Part shown: positions 10,991 through 22,150 of the stretch, piece by piece
Position numbering within the stretch: the stretch's first letter is position 1
Layout of the letters: every line of letters starts with the position of its first letter
From: Amborella trichopoda
Lineage: Eukaryota; Streptophyta; Magnoliopsida; Amborellales; Amborellaceae
Reading direction: 5' to 3'
Length of the DNA: 64,000 bases
Assembly (NCBI RefSeq): GCF_000471905.2
Contig: NW_006500271.1
Coordinates: 1,933-65,932, forward strand
Made by a program: the position numbers and the translations under genes
Notes under the pieces: model-generated
Databases searched by the model: none
Told to the model about the DNA's origin: nothing
What the model saw: the letters and a program-made list of their open reading frames with translations, nothing else

Positions 10991-13212
10991 AGTAGATTTG
11001 TCCTTGTCCTAAGTGGGACTTGGACCTTCATAGATAATTGGCTTCATCATGCCCCGAGTAACCGTTTTGGTGTTCTCCTCATTCGATGCCTTTTCGGCAT
11101 CATCCTCATCGAGAGGAGTTAGGGGAAGGAAATGGCTCTTGTCTTTGGTAGAGAAGTCTTCCATGGTGTCCTTTTCTTCTCCTTCAGAACTTGGGGAAGT
11201 TTTGGATCTGTGCATGTGTGCACGTTGCTCAGGCGTGCCCTGGGCGAGCGGGGGGATTGGGGCATGTGCACCCTCTTCAGAAGGACTTTCGGTAACCTGG
11301 CGGTCAACCCAGGCTCGAGTAGCATGTCCAGACTTAAGAGGCCTGGTGCCATGAGCAAGTGTGTGTGATGGAATGGCCATGTGACATCCCTCATAGAGTG
11401 AACAGGCATGTACTGAGTAGGCGGATTAGGACGTTCCCCTTCGTGTGCTCGCGTAGGCGCAACAACAAAGTTACCCCAAGTAGTGCAGTGCATATGAGAG
11501 GGGTGTTCAGGGCTTGGTCTAAGAAGAGCTGAACCCTGACAGTGTTCTGAGGTAACCTGAGGGTTGCCCCAAGGATGTCCAGGTCCAAGTCCAAGAAGAC
11601 TCAAACCCGGACAGTGTCCCGAGGTAACCTGAGGGTTGCCCCTAGTGGTGCATTGTGCATGCAAAAGAGGTGCTGGGCCAAGTCCAAGAAGACCATATCC
11701 TTGATCGTGTATCAAGGTTACCTGAGGGTTACCCCGTGTGGTAGCTAGAATGGATGATCCACTAGCTGTGGTGGTGTGTGTGGAGTGGTGGCTTTAGAGC
11801 CACCTCCTCATGATATTGAGCATCTTGTTATAGGGGCTTGAAGTGACAAAGAATGGGGGATAGCCTCGCTGCGACCCATTGGAGCGACGACAGATGAACT
11901 ATCAGTCGCGAGAGAGGGAGGGGTGGCCTTCGGGTTGCCCCGAGCAATGTGACCGGCAAGTGACTCGCTGATAGCATGGCACATGCTGTGTGTGATGGTG
12001 TATGTGCCACCAATGCAAGGTGCATTAGCAGAGGAGTCCGTCAATGCAAGGAGGTTGGGAGTGGGGGACGTTTTGGTCCATCCTCACCTCAATCATGGTT
12101 TGGATCTGTGCATGTGTGCACATTGCTCAGGCGTGCCCTGGGCGGGCGGGGGGATTGGGGCATGTGCACCCTTATCAGAAGGACTTCCGGTAACCTGGAG
12201 GTCAACCCAGGCTCGAGTAGCATGTCCAGACTTAAGAGGCCTGGTGCCATGAGCAAGTGTGTGTGATGGAATGGCCATGTGACCATCCCTCATAGAGTGA
12301 ACAGGCATGTACTGGGTAGGCGGATTAGGACGTTCCCCTTCGTGTGCTCGGGTAGGCGCAACAACAAAGTTACCCCAAGTAGTGCAGTGCATATGAGAGG
12401 GGTGTTCAGGGCTTGGTCTAAGAAGAGCTGAACCCTGACAGTGTTCTGAGGTAACTTGAGGGTTGCCCCAAGGATGTACAGGTCCAAGTCCAAGAAGACT
12501 CGAACCCGGACAGTGTCCCGAGGTAACCTGAGGGTTGCCCCTAGTGGTGCATTGTGCATGCAAAAGAGGTGCAGGGCCAAGTCCAAGAAGACCAGATCCT
12601 TGATCGTGTATCAAGGTTACCTGAGGGTTACCCCGAGTGGTAGCTAGAATAGATGATCCACTAGCTGTGGTGGTGTGTGTGGAGTGGTGGCTTCAGGGCC
12701 ACCTCCTCCTGATGTTGAGCATCTTGTTACAGGGGCTTGAAGTGATAAAGAATGGGGGATAACCTCGCTGCGACCCATTGGAGAGACGACAGATGAACTA
12801 TCAGTCACGAGAGAGGGAGGGGTGGCCTTCGGGTTGCCCCGAGCAATGTGACCGGCAAGTGACTCGCTGGTAGCATGGCGCATGCTGTGTGTGATGGCGT
12901 ATGTGCCACCAATGCAAGGTGCATTGGCAAAGGAGTCCGCCAATGCAAGGAGGTTGGGAGTGGGGGACGTTTTGGTCCATCCTCAGATCATGGTTAAGAC
13001 CTGAGAGCGCCACACGGGGTCGATGCTCAAGGAAAAGGTCGCAACTGAGGTTCACGGAATCTGTTCCCGATGAAGACTCACGAGTGCGAGAATCACGAAA
13101 CCCCTGACTCCGATGAAGGGGTTAAGCAACCCCAAAAACAGGTGTGTGTATAGTGAGCATGAATTAAAGAAAGGAAGGTCAAGCAATAACGACCCAACGA
13201 TGGGGTAGCATG
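10991..13212 (-). repeat. Leader of copy A with a ~0.9-kb tandem duplication
   Basis: Non-coding leader between gag and the PBS. A block starting TTTGGATCTGTGCATGTGTG at about 11,201 is repeated at about 12,100, an offset of 898-899 bases, so copy 1 is ~11,201-12,099 and copy 2 ~12,100-12,998. They look well over 90% identical by eye. Inside each copy GGTAACCTGAGGGTTGCCCC recurs about three times. The leaders of B (24,480-25,200) and C (58,380-59,060) hold only one version. Open frames of up to 198 codons here repeat with the DNA, occur on both strands and carry no domain. Confidence 0.8.
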
Positions 13213-13230
13213 TCCCCAGTGGAGTCGCCA
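13213..13230 (-). promoter_or_regulatory. Primer-binding site, tRNA-Arg type (copy A)
   Basis: On the - strand the 18 bases read TGGCGACTCCACTGGGGA, directly beside the LTR. As I recall it, a plant tRNA-Arg ends TCCCCAGTGGAGTCG-CCA, which would pair fully. The same position holds one- to three-base variants in B (25,421-25,438) and D (63,911-63,928). This fixes the element's direction and LTR side. Confidence 0.75.
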
Positions 13231-13584
13231 AGCTGGCTAGGTGCCTCAATCTCTCCCTCCGGATCTGGATGATCGGGCGGCACGCATCTCGGGTTTCAGA
13301 CGAGCCCCGAGGCATTTTGAGATCGCTCTCTCAGGAAGCTCGTTCGAGAACGATGACAAGTATTACCAACCAGTGATAGAGGAATTTAAGGTCGTGAGGC
13401 GGGACTTACCTCACGTGATTCCATGACAAACTCGAGTTGGCTCGCGTGGGCACCCTCTTAGTTCACGTTGGAAAGCCCCTCAAGCCTCAAACCAGTTTGC
13501 AATCGCCTCCGCTGGCCTGTTTCTCCTTTCTTGCAAACACACACACACACACATTAGAAGTACCGACAAGTGGGGCAAGGTCCC

Positions 13585-14335
13585 CACCTTGTTACAGGAT
13601 GAAATAAAAATGAGGAAGATGAATTAAAATAAAGATGAAATAAAATAAAATTAGGAAATGGAGTTAAGATTAAAATGGCATGAAGTGAAGTGAAATAAAT
13701 AAAATGAAGTAAAATAAAATAAAAGGGATGGAAGAAAATAAAATAAGATGATATAAATGAATAAACATAGAGTAAGGGATAATAGGATAAAATAAATGGA
13801 ATAAAAATTAAATACAATGGAATGAATGAAAATGAAATAAAATGAATGACGTGAGAAATAAAATAAAATAAATAAGGTAAATAAAATAAAGAAGATAAAG
13901 ATAAATTAAAATTAAATAGATGGAGTAAATAGAATAAGGTAAAGGAATGAATTAAAATTAAGTAAGGTAAAATAAAATAAATGAAATGAATACCATAAAA
14001 TGGGGTCATGAAATAATATAAAAAGGGGTATATAAAATAAAGTGAAATGAAATAAAATAAATGAGGTAAATAAAATAAAATAAAATAAATAATTAAAATA
14101 GAATGGAAGAAAATAAAATAAGATGAGATGATTAAATTAAAATAAAAATAAAAATAAATGGGATGAATGGAGTGGGAGTAAAGTATGGTAGGATAGAATG
14201 AGTGAAATAAAATAAATAAAATGATGTTGATCAAGGGAAAATAAAATGAGTGAATGAAATATATTGAGATGATGGGAAGAAAATTAAAAAAGGAATAAAA
14301 TAAAGAAAAGGGTGGAAGGAATGACATAAGGTGGT
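13585..14335. repeat. A-rich low-complexity expansion in LTR A
   Basis: About 750 bases of ATAAAATAAAATGAA-like simple sequence, absent from LTRs B and D. On the - strand it gives a 257-codon frame of almost only Phe, Tyr, Ile, Leu, Ser and His, which I take as an artefact. A short (CA)n tract lies just left, at 13,538-13,554. Confidence 0.85.
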
Positions 14336-14689
14336 TTTAATAAAATAAATGATAAAGGGTGAACATTAGTTGAGAGAGAATAAGATAAGATGGTTTCTTG
14401 AAAAAACGTCGTGTTTTTGTGAGGAGAGAAAAAGTGTTTTTTGTTGGGTCTTACGTGTAGGAGAGAAGGTCACATTAGGTAATAAAGAAAAAGTGGATTA
14501 GTCACGAGTGAGAGCTAGAACTTGACACAGAGGAGGGTTAAGTAAAATAATAAAAAAGGTGAGGTGCTTTAAAAGGGGTGGCTTTAAGTGATATGAAGGA
14601 AAACACGTGTTACTTAAGGCAGAGAGAAGTTTGACTTGGAATCACTTGGTTGTTTAGATGAGAGAGAGATGGCTTATGGGTTTAAAAAA

Positions 14690-14872
14690 AAAGAAACGGC
14701 GCTACGTTTTAAAAAATGAACCGGCGCTAAGGTTTTAAAAAAAATGAACCGGCGCTACGTTTAAAAAAAATTAACGGAGCTGAGGTTTAAGAAAATATGA
14801 ACCGGCACTAAGGTTTAAAAAAAAGAATGGACCGGCGCTAAGGTTTAAAAGGAATGGACGGGCGCTGAGGTT
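14690..14872. repeat. CCGGCGCT tandem repeats in LTR A
   Basis: Six or seven units of about 26-34 bp: an A-run, then TGAACCGGCGCTAAGGTTT. Units differ mainly in A-run length and single bases. The GGCGCT core recurs in the repeat arrays at 17,560-18,920 and 26,240-27,045. Confidence 0.85.
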
Positions 14873-14879
14873 GGAAGAA

Positions 14880-15400
14880 TTTTTGGAAATGGTGATCGTC
14901 CAAGACCACAGAACGTGAGAGGGAAAGAAGGGGTACGAAGGTGCACCAAAAGAGATAATATGAGGGATCACAAGAAAAGATGAGAACAAGAGATGGTCAT
15001 GAGGGACCACCAAGAAAATATAGAGGAGGTAGACCCGAGGGTGTACGGGAGGCAAGAGACAAAAGAATAAGAAAAGAGGGGAATTGTCGTCTTGCTAGAC
15101 CACAAGAAAGGAGATGAAAAAAGTTGTGGTCATGAGAGACCATAGAAAAAGAGGAGAGATAGGATGTGGTCATGCGGGACCACAAGGGTAAAAGGAGAAA
15201 GAAGAGGGAAAAAATAAGTGAAACCGAGCCAATGCTGGGAATGAGAGGAGAGGTGAGAGAGAACCCAGCCGGTGTTGGGAATGAGAGGAGAGGAGAGAGA
15301 GAATCCAGCCGGTATGGGGAATGAGAGGAGAGGAGAGAGAAAAGAAGAGAGAGAAAGAGATATAGAGATGAGAAAACCCAATCGATGTTGGGAAGAAGAG
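14880..15400. repeat. Hairpin minisatellites in LTR A
   Basis: Two sub-arrays. At 14,880-15,185, ~50-bp units contain TGTGGTCATGCGGGACCACA or a variant, a 7-bp stem TGTGGTC/GACCACA with a 6-base loop. At 15,215-15,400, units contain CCCAGCCGGTGTTGGG or CCCAATCGATGTTGGG, a shorter stem, separated by GAGAGGAGAG. They occupy the same LTR region as the arrays in B and C but with different stem sequences. Confidence 0.75.
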
Positions 15401-15676
15401 AGGAGAGAGAAAATATAGGAGAGAAGAGAGAGAAAAAGAGATAGAGATGAGGAGAGAGAGAAAAGAAGAGAGAGAAGGAGAGAAATAAAGAAAGAGATAA
15501 AAGAGGAGGAGAGAGAAAATTACCCTACCCAAGGGCATCGGCTCTTTTCTTCTCTCTTCTCTCTCCCTCTCTCTCTCTCTCTCTCCAAGACGTAACCACG
15601 ATCTTAAGCCAGAAGAGAATTTTTAATGAATCAATAAAAAATGAACCGAAGGTCCTGTTTACAGTTGCGTGTGGTG

Positions 15677-15684
15677 TTTATATA
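15677..15684 (-). promoter_or_regulatory. TATA box of LTR A
   Basis: The - strand reads CTATATAAACACC. It aligns with TATATAAACAGG of LTR B (27,525-27,518) and TATATATA of LTR D (62,451-62,458), each downstream of a shared GGGTG/GGGC-CCAATTCTATA-like context. Confidence 0.65.
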
Positions 15685-16972
15685 GAATTGGGCCCAAATA
15701 TGGGTGGACACCCAAAAGTAACCCTAATTGAAGGTAATTACGTTTTAATTGAATTAAATAAAATTAAGAAAATGGGATGCTAAATGACTGTTTTACCCCT
15801 ACCTAACAATGTGTGAAATTCCAGAACAGTCCCTGCTGCTGCTTGAAAACTTGTGCGATCTTCCATGACTGATCCGAAGTTGTTCTGATGCCCGTTTGAT
15901 CGAAAAATGAATATTTTCTTATAGGGCAATCCATTTGATACCAATTTTGATCTATGGATCAGGTTTCGAACCACGATCATGAGACTTGAAATTTGCTTGA
16001 ATCTTGAAAACTTTGGATCGATGATGCTCTCGGTCCTTGATGTTTTTCTATTCTTTTTTCATCCTAACACATTAAGCATGCCGTCATGATCACGTGGCAA
16101 CAAACGGAATGCGATTTGGAGCTTAAACAAATATTTCACAACTTTTGAGTTTTGGCCGAAATTTGTAATTCGGTGGCTGGAATTTCAGTTACTTTGTCAG
16201 TTTTGTGTATAAAATCTGGCCTCCCATCATGTACGGGGTTCGGACCAATGATAGTCCTAGACCTTATGCATACAATGGAATTTGTTTCGCATAGATCCGT
16301 TGCGCGAGAGTCATGATTTGGTCTGTCGAGCAAGGCATGTCGCTGCTGAATTTTCTACAATTTCTTCTCGGATCGGCAAATTTTCTCTAGTTTTTCTCCC
16401 TGCTCGGACAACGTCACGAGGCGTACCACATATCGAATCACTCGTCTCAACGAGACGAACACACTCACAAAATTTAAGCGCATTCTGACTCGGGATGAGT
16501 GAGATATGGGCTCCGAAATTGGCTGCCCGTGACTGTAAAGACAACCACCTTTAATGGTGTTTTGTGCAGTGGGGCCACATGGGAATAGTGTGCGGCCCCT
16601 TTGTTTCAATGTTTTACTCATATCTTTATCCTGGAGTGTCCGATTAAGCCAAACTTGACCCGTAGCGGTTTTCGACGGTGTCGAATCTAATGGTAGTGGT
16701 TCCATAGTGAATTGAGACACCAAAAATGTAGTTCCAGTTGTAGGGTCAGTTTCAGGGTGTTAGAGGCCATTTTTCTAAAACTTGTTACTTTGTGTTCACT
16801 GCCTTAGACATGTAGGAATATGACGAAATTTGGAAGGTCGTCTTTTGGAGTACTGATGGAGATCTAGACCAGTTCAGGGGTCATTCTGAGACTGTCTAGA
16901 ATTCCACTATTTTGCGAGCTTTATTGACCTATTTCCTATCAGGAACCAAAGTGCTGAAAAATACGTTCAAAC

Positions 16973-17560
16973 GCATATAGTTTGGACCATGCAGTTTCAG
17001 GGTCCTGCAACTAGACCAGCGCTATGTAGTTTAGGGTCATGTAGCACGGACCGAGGCTGGTTCACCATGTAGGTGGAGCTTCACGGGGAATTGGTCTGTG
17101 GATGGCAATCCGACTCCTTGAGGATAAAATGCTTAAGACCATTTCCAAACTGAGGGCTCCGATAGAAATGGTTACTTGATGAAGGATAGCAAAAAAAAGC
17201 GGACTTCATTAGGGTTTAGGGGGGCAAGCGTGGCTCCCTAGGGTGAAAGATGAGACTCTATGTAGAATTGGCTTATGTTAGGTAACACGACTCCCTAGGG
17301 ATAAGATAACTTGGTGTGAAACAGACCCACCGAGAATCAAAGAGATAAGAATAACCCCAACTCTACTGGGGATAATGGGCTGTAGTATCGGTGCTACTTC
17401 TATGGGGATGAGGGATAGTGGCCTACTCTTGACTCCATTGGGGATGATAGGTCACGGCTTGGGTGCAACGGCCTGGGTACAACTCCACTGGGGATGACAG
17501 GACACACAAGGCTTCAGTTGGAAATAGGTGGCAATAGGCTGCTTGAAATACAGCCGTCGC
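16973..17560 (+). repeat. Minisatellite remnant and PBS-like repeats next to LTR A
   Basis: 16,975-17,060 repeats the TAGTTTGGACCATGCAGTTT units of the 8.5-9.4-kb array. 17,340-17,515 holds four or five ~45-bp units containing ACTCCACTGGGGATGA or a near variant, followed by CAGGACAC/TAGGTCAC. That core equals the inner part of the primer-binding site of these elements. The stretch lies where the 3' UTR of copy B would be; Tat-lineage 3' UTRs are known to breed tandem repeats. No gene seen. Confidence 0.6.
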
Positions 17561-19500
17561 CAAGTGTAACAATCATTGTTTCTTGCGAGTGCTCAATCGG
17601 CACTGAGTATTCAAAAACACAACTAGCGCTGGGCTATTAAAACTCAGCTGACACTGCGAACGAGCCGTGGCATCATTTGAACACAACACGTGCTAAGTAG
17701 ACCTACGCTAAGGTTGTTTGAAATTCACTCGACACTAAGTCAACTGGCGCTAGGGTTGTTTAGAATTCACCCAGTATTGGGCATGGATCGATGAGAGTTA
17801 CCTCGGGCCTCAAGTCAAAGCTCAACTTGGCTCATCGTCGCTTGGCTTCCTCTGGATGCTATTGGAATTCCCAGTTTGTGAGGGGCATTTGAGGTAGTGT
17901 GGTCTATATAAGGGGGTAAAATCTCATTTTCCCTCGCTTTTCACCAAAGGGAAAAAACTTAAGCAAAAATTTTCTTAGCACTGAGGAGAGGGTGCCCGGT
18001 AAGCAGTGGTACTTCAGCGTAAGCTTTGCAGGGAAGGTTTTCGACAAACAGTGGAATTTTTGGCGGATTTGTTGGGAAGGACTTCGACAAGCAGACTTTA
18101 CCAAGAATTTGGTGAGGTTGCAGAGAAAATTTTTAGCATAGAGGACTTTCCGGTGGAGGGAAGAGTTCCAACATTGGCATTTTTACGGGTAGAAGAGGCG
18201 GGAAATGCAGCAGTGAGCATTTTCGCAAGTTTCGAGGGTTTTCCCAGGGGTTTTGGTGACTTCCCGACATTGTTAGTAGGTATTGTAGAGGTTTTTCGTG
18301 AACGACAGGAGAGTTCCAATGGAAATTAAAAGGTACAGGAAAATAAATGGTTACTAAAGGCAGACCATCACAAGGAAGGTGTAAAGTTGTAGGAGGTGAA
18401 CAGTCGCAGGGAAGGTGTACGGTTGTGGGAGGTGAACCATCGCAGGAAAGGTATACGGTTACCTCGTTCATGTGTCAGGTGGAGCAGCAAGACGTGGTGA
18501 CTTTTGACATTCGCTTGTGTACGAGGTAGCGCTGAAGGACGTGGCAACGATTGTTAGTAGGCACAACTAAGTTTGAGGTGTCACGACTAAGCTTAGTGGC
18601 ATGTGTGAGAGATCCGATCACAGCAGGCGTTGGCCTTTGGAGGACACAACTGGCGTTGGGCATTGACAATCTTAACTGGCGCTGAGTGTTAACAGACTCA
18701 TCCGATACTAGTCATTGGCATGCAACCAGTGCTGGGCCTTTGACAAGCTCAACCGATGCTAGCTGTTAGCACGCAACCAACGCTGGGCATTGATAAGCTC
18801 AACTGGTGCTGAGGGTTGGCAAACACAGCCGGCGCTAGGGGCTAGCAGAAGTAGCTAGCACTAAGTATTAGGAAACATAATCGGTGCTAAATGTTGGCAA
18901 ACTCAGCCGGCGTTGATCCAATGTCTTAGCCACTTTTGGGAGTGAACCACTAAGCCCTTTATAATGGTTGGTTCTTCTTACCAAATTCCTAATGTGAAGA
19001 GGCTTCCAAGGGAGGGAGAAATCAGCGCCTATGATTTTACAGGTGGGGTTTTATAAAGGGGTGAGCCCATTTGCCTGACCGAGCCGGTATGCAAACCATA
19101 GTGGTCCCTCAGTGTAACTTTCATTACTGACCCCGTTTGTTTCGCAAATCACTAGGGCAATGACAACAATGTCAGTACTGAAGAAGGGGTGTCACTTCTT
19201 CATTACATGCATCGGAACATAACTTCCAGAGAGAACTTGCCTACCTTAGGGAAACGGATGGTACAGGCAAAGGAATGTGGTCAATAAAAGGCCTTAGAAT
19301 TTAGTGGGAGCACTAATACTTGAAGGTATACTCTTCCTGGACTACCAAGGTATTGGCGTCATACAGAAGCACTCTTGAACGTGCTTCACTATTAGTAGCG
19401 GTCCAGTGTTCGGGCAGCTACTATGACCATTTCTCTAATATAGTAAGGTATTGCTGGAGACATGGAGCCATGGAGCCATGTTAGTAATACCTAGCTTATT
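17560..19500 (+). other. Upstream region of antisense PMD gene with GGCGCT repeats
   Basis: Mostly repetitive. 17,580-17,790 and 18,640-18,920 carry ~35-45-bp units built on CAACTGGCGCTGGGCATT and CAGCCGGCGCTAGGG. 18,355-18,460 has three units of GGAAGGTGTAAAGTTGTAGG type. A 107-codon + strand frame at 18,006-18,329 has no recognised domain. 18,930-19,500 shows no clear feature. Orientation and position suggest this is promoter and 5' UTR of the PMD gene that starts near 19,501. Confidence 0.4.
17905..17912 (+). promoter_or_regulatory. Possible TATA box for the antisense PMD gene
   Basis: GGTCTATATAAGGGGGTAAA on the + strand, pointing toward the PMD ORF about 1.6 kb downstream and opposite to gag-pro of copy B. 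The match is strong, but the start of transcription is unproved. Confidence 0.4.
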
Positions 19501-20137
19501 GGGCATGGAGAAAAAGGAATCTCTTTACTAAATCTTCATTTTATTCGAGGTCTCTCGATGATCGGGGCTATGTATGACAAGTTCGTGTCCCCGAACTCGT
19601 TCATCTTCGGTGGTGCTAACTTGTGGGATGAAGAGCCTCCTGTCAGTCTTCAAAAGATCTTTGAGGTCTATCAGTCGATCGCTGCTCGTTCTAGCAATGG
19701 CAGGGTCATCTTCACGGAATGGGTGAAATTCTTTTGTGGGCATTATCCTGAAGGTGGTCAGGGCACTCCGAAAGGGAAAGGGAAGGCAATTGTAATGGAG
19801 ATGCCTCCCATATATCAACTTGAGACCGTCGATGACCGTGTCTTCTTGGACGTGTATTTGGCCTTATTTTTGTGCAAATTTGTGCACCCTGGCTGGGGGG
19901 ATGACACTCGTCTAGGAGTACTGTATGTGTCATGCGATATGGCCAGAGGGCGTGAGTATGCCCTTGCTTAGCCCGTCTTGTGCAACATATACCATGGCTT
20001 GGGGGCCATCTCTCGTGGAAAGGCCTACAAGGGCAAAGAGGGAGGGAATGTCATTGTAGGAGGAGAGGCATTTCCCAAGGATTTTAAAACTCCATTCCAT
20101 GTGCATTATGTGTACGGGTGGCTAGGGATAATATTCT
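19501..20137 (+). pseudogene. Plant mobile domain (PMD) protein, antisense to gag-pro (copy B)
   Basis: Encodes the core of a plant mobile domain, known from plant transposons and host proteins such as MAIN/MAIL1. Segments in order: GAMYDKFVSPNSFIFGG at the N-terminal side; DRVFLDVYLALFLCKFVHPG; DTRLGVLYVSCDMARGREYA; NIYHGLGAIS; and HVHYVYGWLGI at the end. One in-frame stop at 19,972-19,974, between YALA and PVLCNIYH, is the only obvious break within the domain; family members usually have a Gln/Ile-Pro junction there. The first Met used is at 19,558, but the frame is open to 19,501. The ORF is cut at ~20,137, where it meets the protease tail of the opposite strand, so the coiled-coil half present in C and E3 is missing. 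Biochemical role unknown. Confidence 0.8.
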
Positions 20138-21350
20138 CCCTTGCCTTTCTTCCTCTTTGAACATGTTCACCAATGTTCTCCCAACATCCTAAACATATTC
20201 ATGAGACAAAGATGCTATCTTGATTGTAGGCTTGTGACCTCCATCGTTTGGCTTTTGGGGCAACGCCAGATCTGTGAAGTAATATTTAGCATCGGCATAG
20301 TGAGTTTCGGCCATAGGGAGCAGTCTTTTGTCAGCATAGACCATATGGTGTCTCCCGTCTTGGCTATACTTGAAACATTGGTGTAATATTGATGGAACCA
20401 CCCCCTGATCATGGAGCCATGGCCGACCGAAGCGAATATTGTAGGAAGTGTCGGTGTCGATTACATGAAACTATGCGTAATCTTTTAGCTCATTGATCTT
20501 AAAACCAAGGTGTACAGTTCTAGCTGGCTTCTCTTGTGATTGGTTGAACCCTTGAACTGTGACGGGGTCGGGGTAAGATATTCGGACCCCAACCCTAATC
20601 AAGTAAGGATCCTCCTTGAAATAAGGTTGACTACCGACCCTCCATCTAACATAATTCGGATGGGTTATGCATGTAATTCGCTAGTAACAAAGAGAGGGCG
20701 ATTATGAAACTTTTTCCTTAGCTGCAGATCGTCCTCTGAAAAGGTGATTGGCATACATCCTTTTAGAATCGCCCGCTCTACCTCAATGGGTTCTACTTCA
20801 GTTTCATACACTTCTAGGTTAGAGAGAACTTGAACCAAATCCCTTCGGTAATCCGTCGAGAGCATGAGAGCATCATAGATACTGAGAAGAGCTGAAAGTT
20901 TCCGTTGGTGCCCTATCACATCATATTTCACCTTTTCTTGATCAAGGCCTTGTGCTTCTGGTCATGCCACTGATTTGGGTGCTATGTTGGGTTGAGGATC
21001 AGGTTTGGGTAGGAAAGGTTTATTTTGGCCTGCTGGCTGACTTGATTGCACAGTGGGCTTGGTTTGAGTGACAGAAGTTTGAGGTTTTGGAAGAACTGAG
21101 TGTATGGGACCAAAGGGCTCCCAGGGATTTGGAGAATAGATGGATTGTTTGAAGTATTGGGATTAGAAACGAGCTCACAGAGTTGTAAGATAGGCATACT
21201 AGTCTTTGGATTAGGAGGCAGTGGCAATTTGGGGAACTTCAAGGTGCCTGACTTCTGCGGTGGAGGTTGCAACGTCCTTCTTGATCTGAGATTTATCTGC
21301 CCCATGGTGGGTATTGCTCCTGAAATTTGTACCATGTGGAAAGCCCCCTG
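20138..21350 (-). pseudogene. Retroviral-type aspartic protease region (copy B)
   Basis: Decayed protease and flanks. 20,931-20,665 reads KYDVIGHQRKLSALLSIYDA, then EVYETEVEPIEV, then FSEDDLQLRKKFHNRPLFVT, matching the E3 protease frame. The tail at 20,420-20,160 preserves the counterpart of the LLGRPWLHDQG region with stops. Upstream, 21,335-20,982 is a Pro-rich spacer with MGQINLRSRRTLQ. Protease would process Gag; several stops and frameshifts make it inactive. No reverse transcriptase follows before the PMD gene. Confidence 0.7.
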
Positions 21351-22150
21351 AGAATAGGAGCTTTGCTTATTTGATTCTCTCAGTCTCTGCTCAAAGTCAA
21401 GCTCAGGGGGGGCACTGGAGTTTCTTTGCCTTTGACTTCTTATGCTTCTTTGAAGAAGGTGGCTATGCTTTAGCTAGCTGCCAGAGCATCAACGACTGAT
21501 AGGAATCCGACTGCATGTGCCAGGGTCTTTCTCAATCGCTTGCATTGCTTCTTAGTTATGTTTGATCCCTCAAGTTCTCTTTCGAGAGCTTCGAAGTCTG
21601 GACATATCAAGGTTGTACCTGCAAGAGACATAGACGAGGAGGAATGAAGAGCAACAGAAGAAGAAGGAGTAGGGTTACAAGACAGGGGACTTTTATGGTC
21701 GTTCCCCTCATCAAACCGTTATAGGCAGCTTTTTACGTCATCACCAGGGTTGGACGTGTAGGGGGTCTTTTATGTCTTTCCCATGCTTAGACTGTTGGGG
21801 AGTGCTTTTAACGTCGTCATGCTCAATGGACGTATGCTGAGTGGGAGATGGCACGTGAATGTCTTCTTCACACGATATAGAAGTAAGAAGGATCGTGCAA
21901 GGGATGGAGTCCAGTAAAGTTAGCAGTGAAGGAAGGGGCCTGAGAAATTCCTGCTCGACTGTGGGTTGAGCAGTCTTGTTTCTTCGGCGAGTAGCCCTTG
22001 GTGCTTGTCTCTTTCTGATTTTCTGAGGTGATGTTTGATTCGTCTTGTTGGGCTTGAGAATAGCTCTAGCTTGGCGAACTGCTTCTCGCCTTAAGGACTT
22101 GAGTCTGTTTCTGCCATGGTAGACTATCTATGGCTGGGAAGTCAAGAATT
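21351..22150 (-). pseudogene. Basic/acidic linker between gag and protease (copy B)
   Basis: Equivalent to the intact 226-codon linker ORF of E3: on the - strand near 22,130-21,900 it reads VYHGRNRLKSLRREAVRQAR and then VEQEFLRPLPSL. Broken frames; an acidic, Ser-rich segment follows. No known domain. Confidence 0.55.

Larger units (their letters stand above)
13231..16972 (-). repeat. Long LTR of Tat-like family (copy A)
   Basis: About 3.7 kb, read right to left. It starts near 16,972 with CGTTTGAACGTATTTTTCAG, the same start seen for B (28,827) and D (61,196). U3 runs to the TATA box at 15,677-15,684. It continues through the pyrimidine/GA tract, a splice-donor-like site near 15,518-15,524, hairpin-type minisatellites, CCGGCGCT repeats, an A-rich stretch, and ends next to the PBS. 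Sequence before the PBS (GAGGCACCTAGCCAGCT) is shared with B and D. The exact 3' end is uncertain within about 12 bases. Confidence 0.75.

Noticed and set aside
11119..12614. Long - strand frames (198 and 173 codons) as genes
   Set aside because: They duplicate with the 0.9-kb DNA repeat, overlap other open frames on both strands and show no domain.
13538..13554. (CA)n microsatellite as a feature of its own
   Set aside because: Short simple repeat inside LTR A; LTR B has a similar ACACACATATATA at 25,727.
13554..14327. 257-codon - strand open frame
   Set aside because: Made of A-rich simple sequence; the protein is almost only Phe, Tyr, Ile, Leu, Ser and His, and the DNA is absent from sister LTRs.
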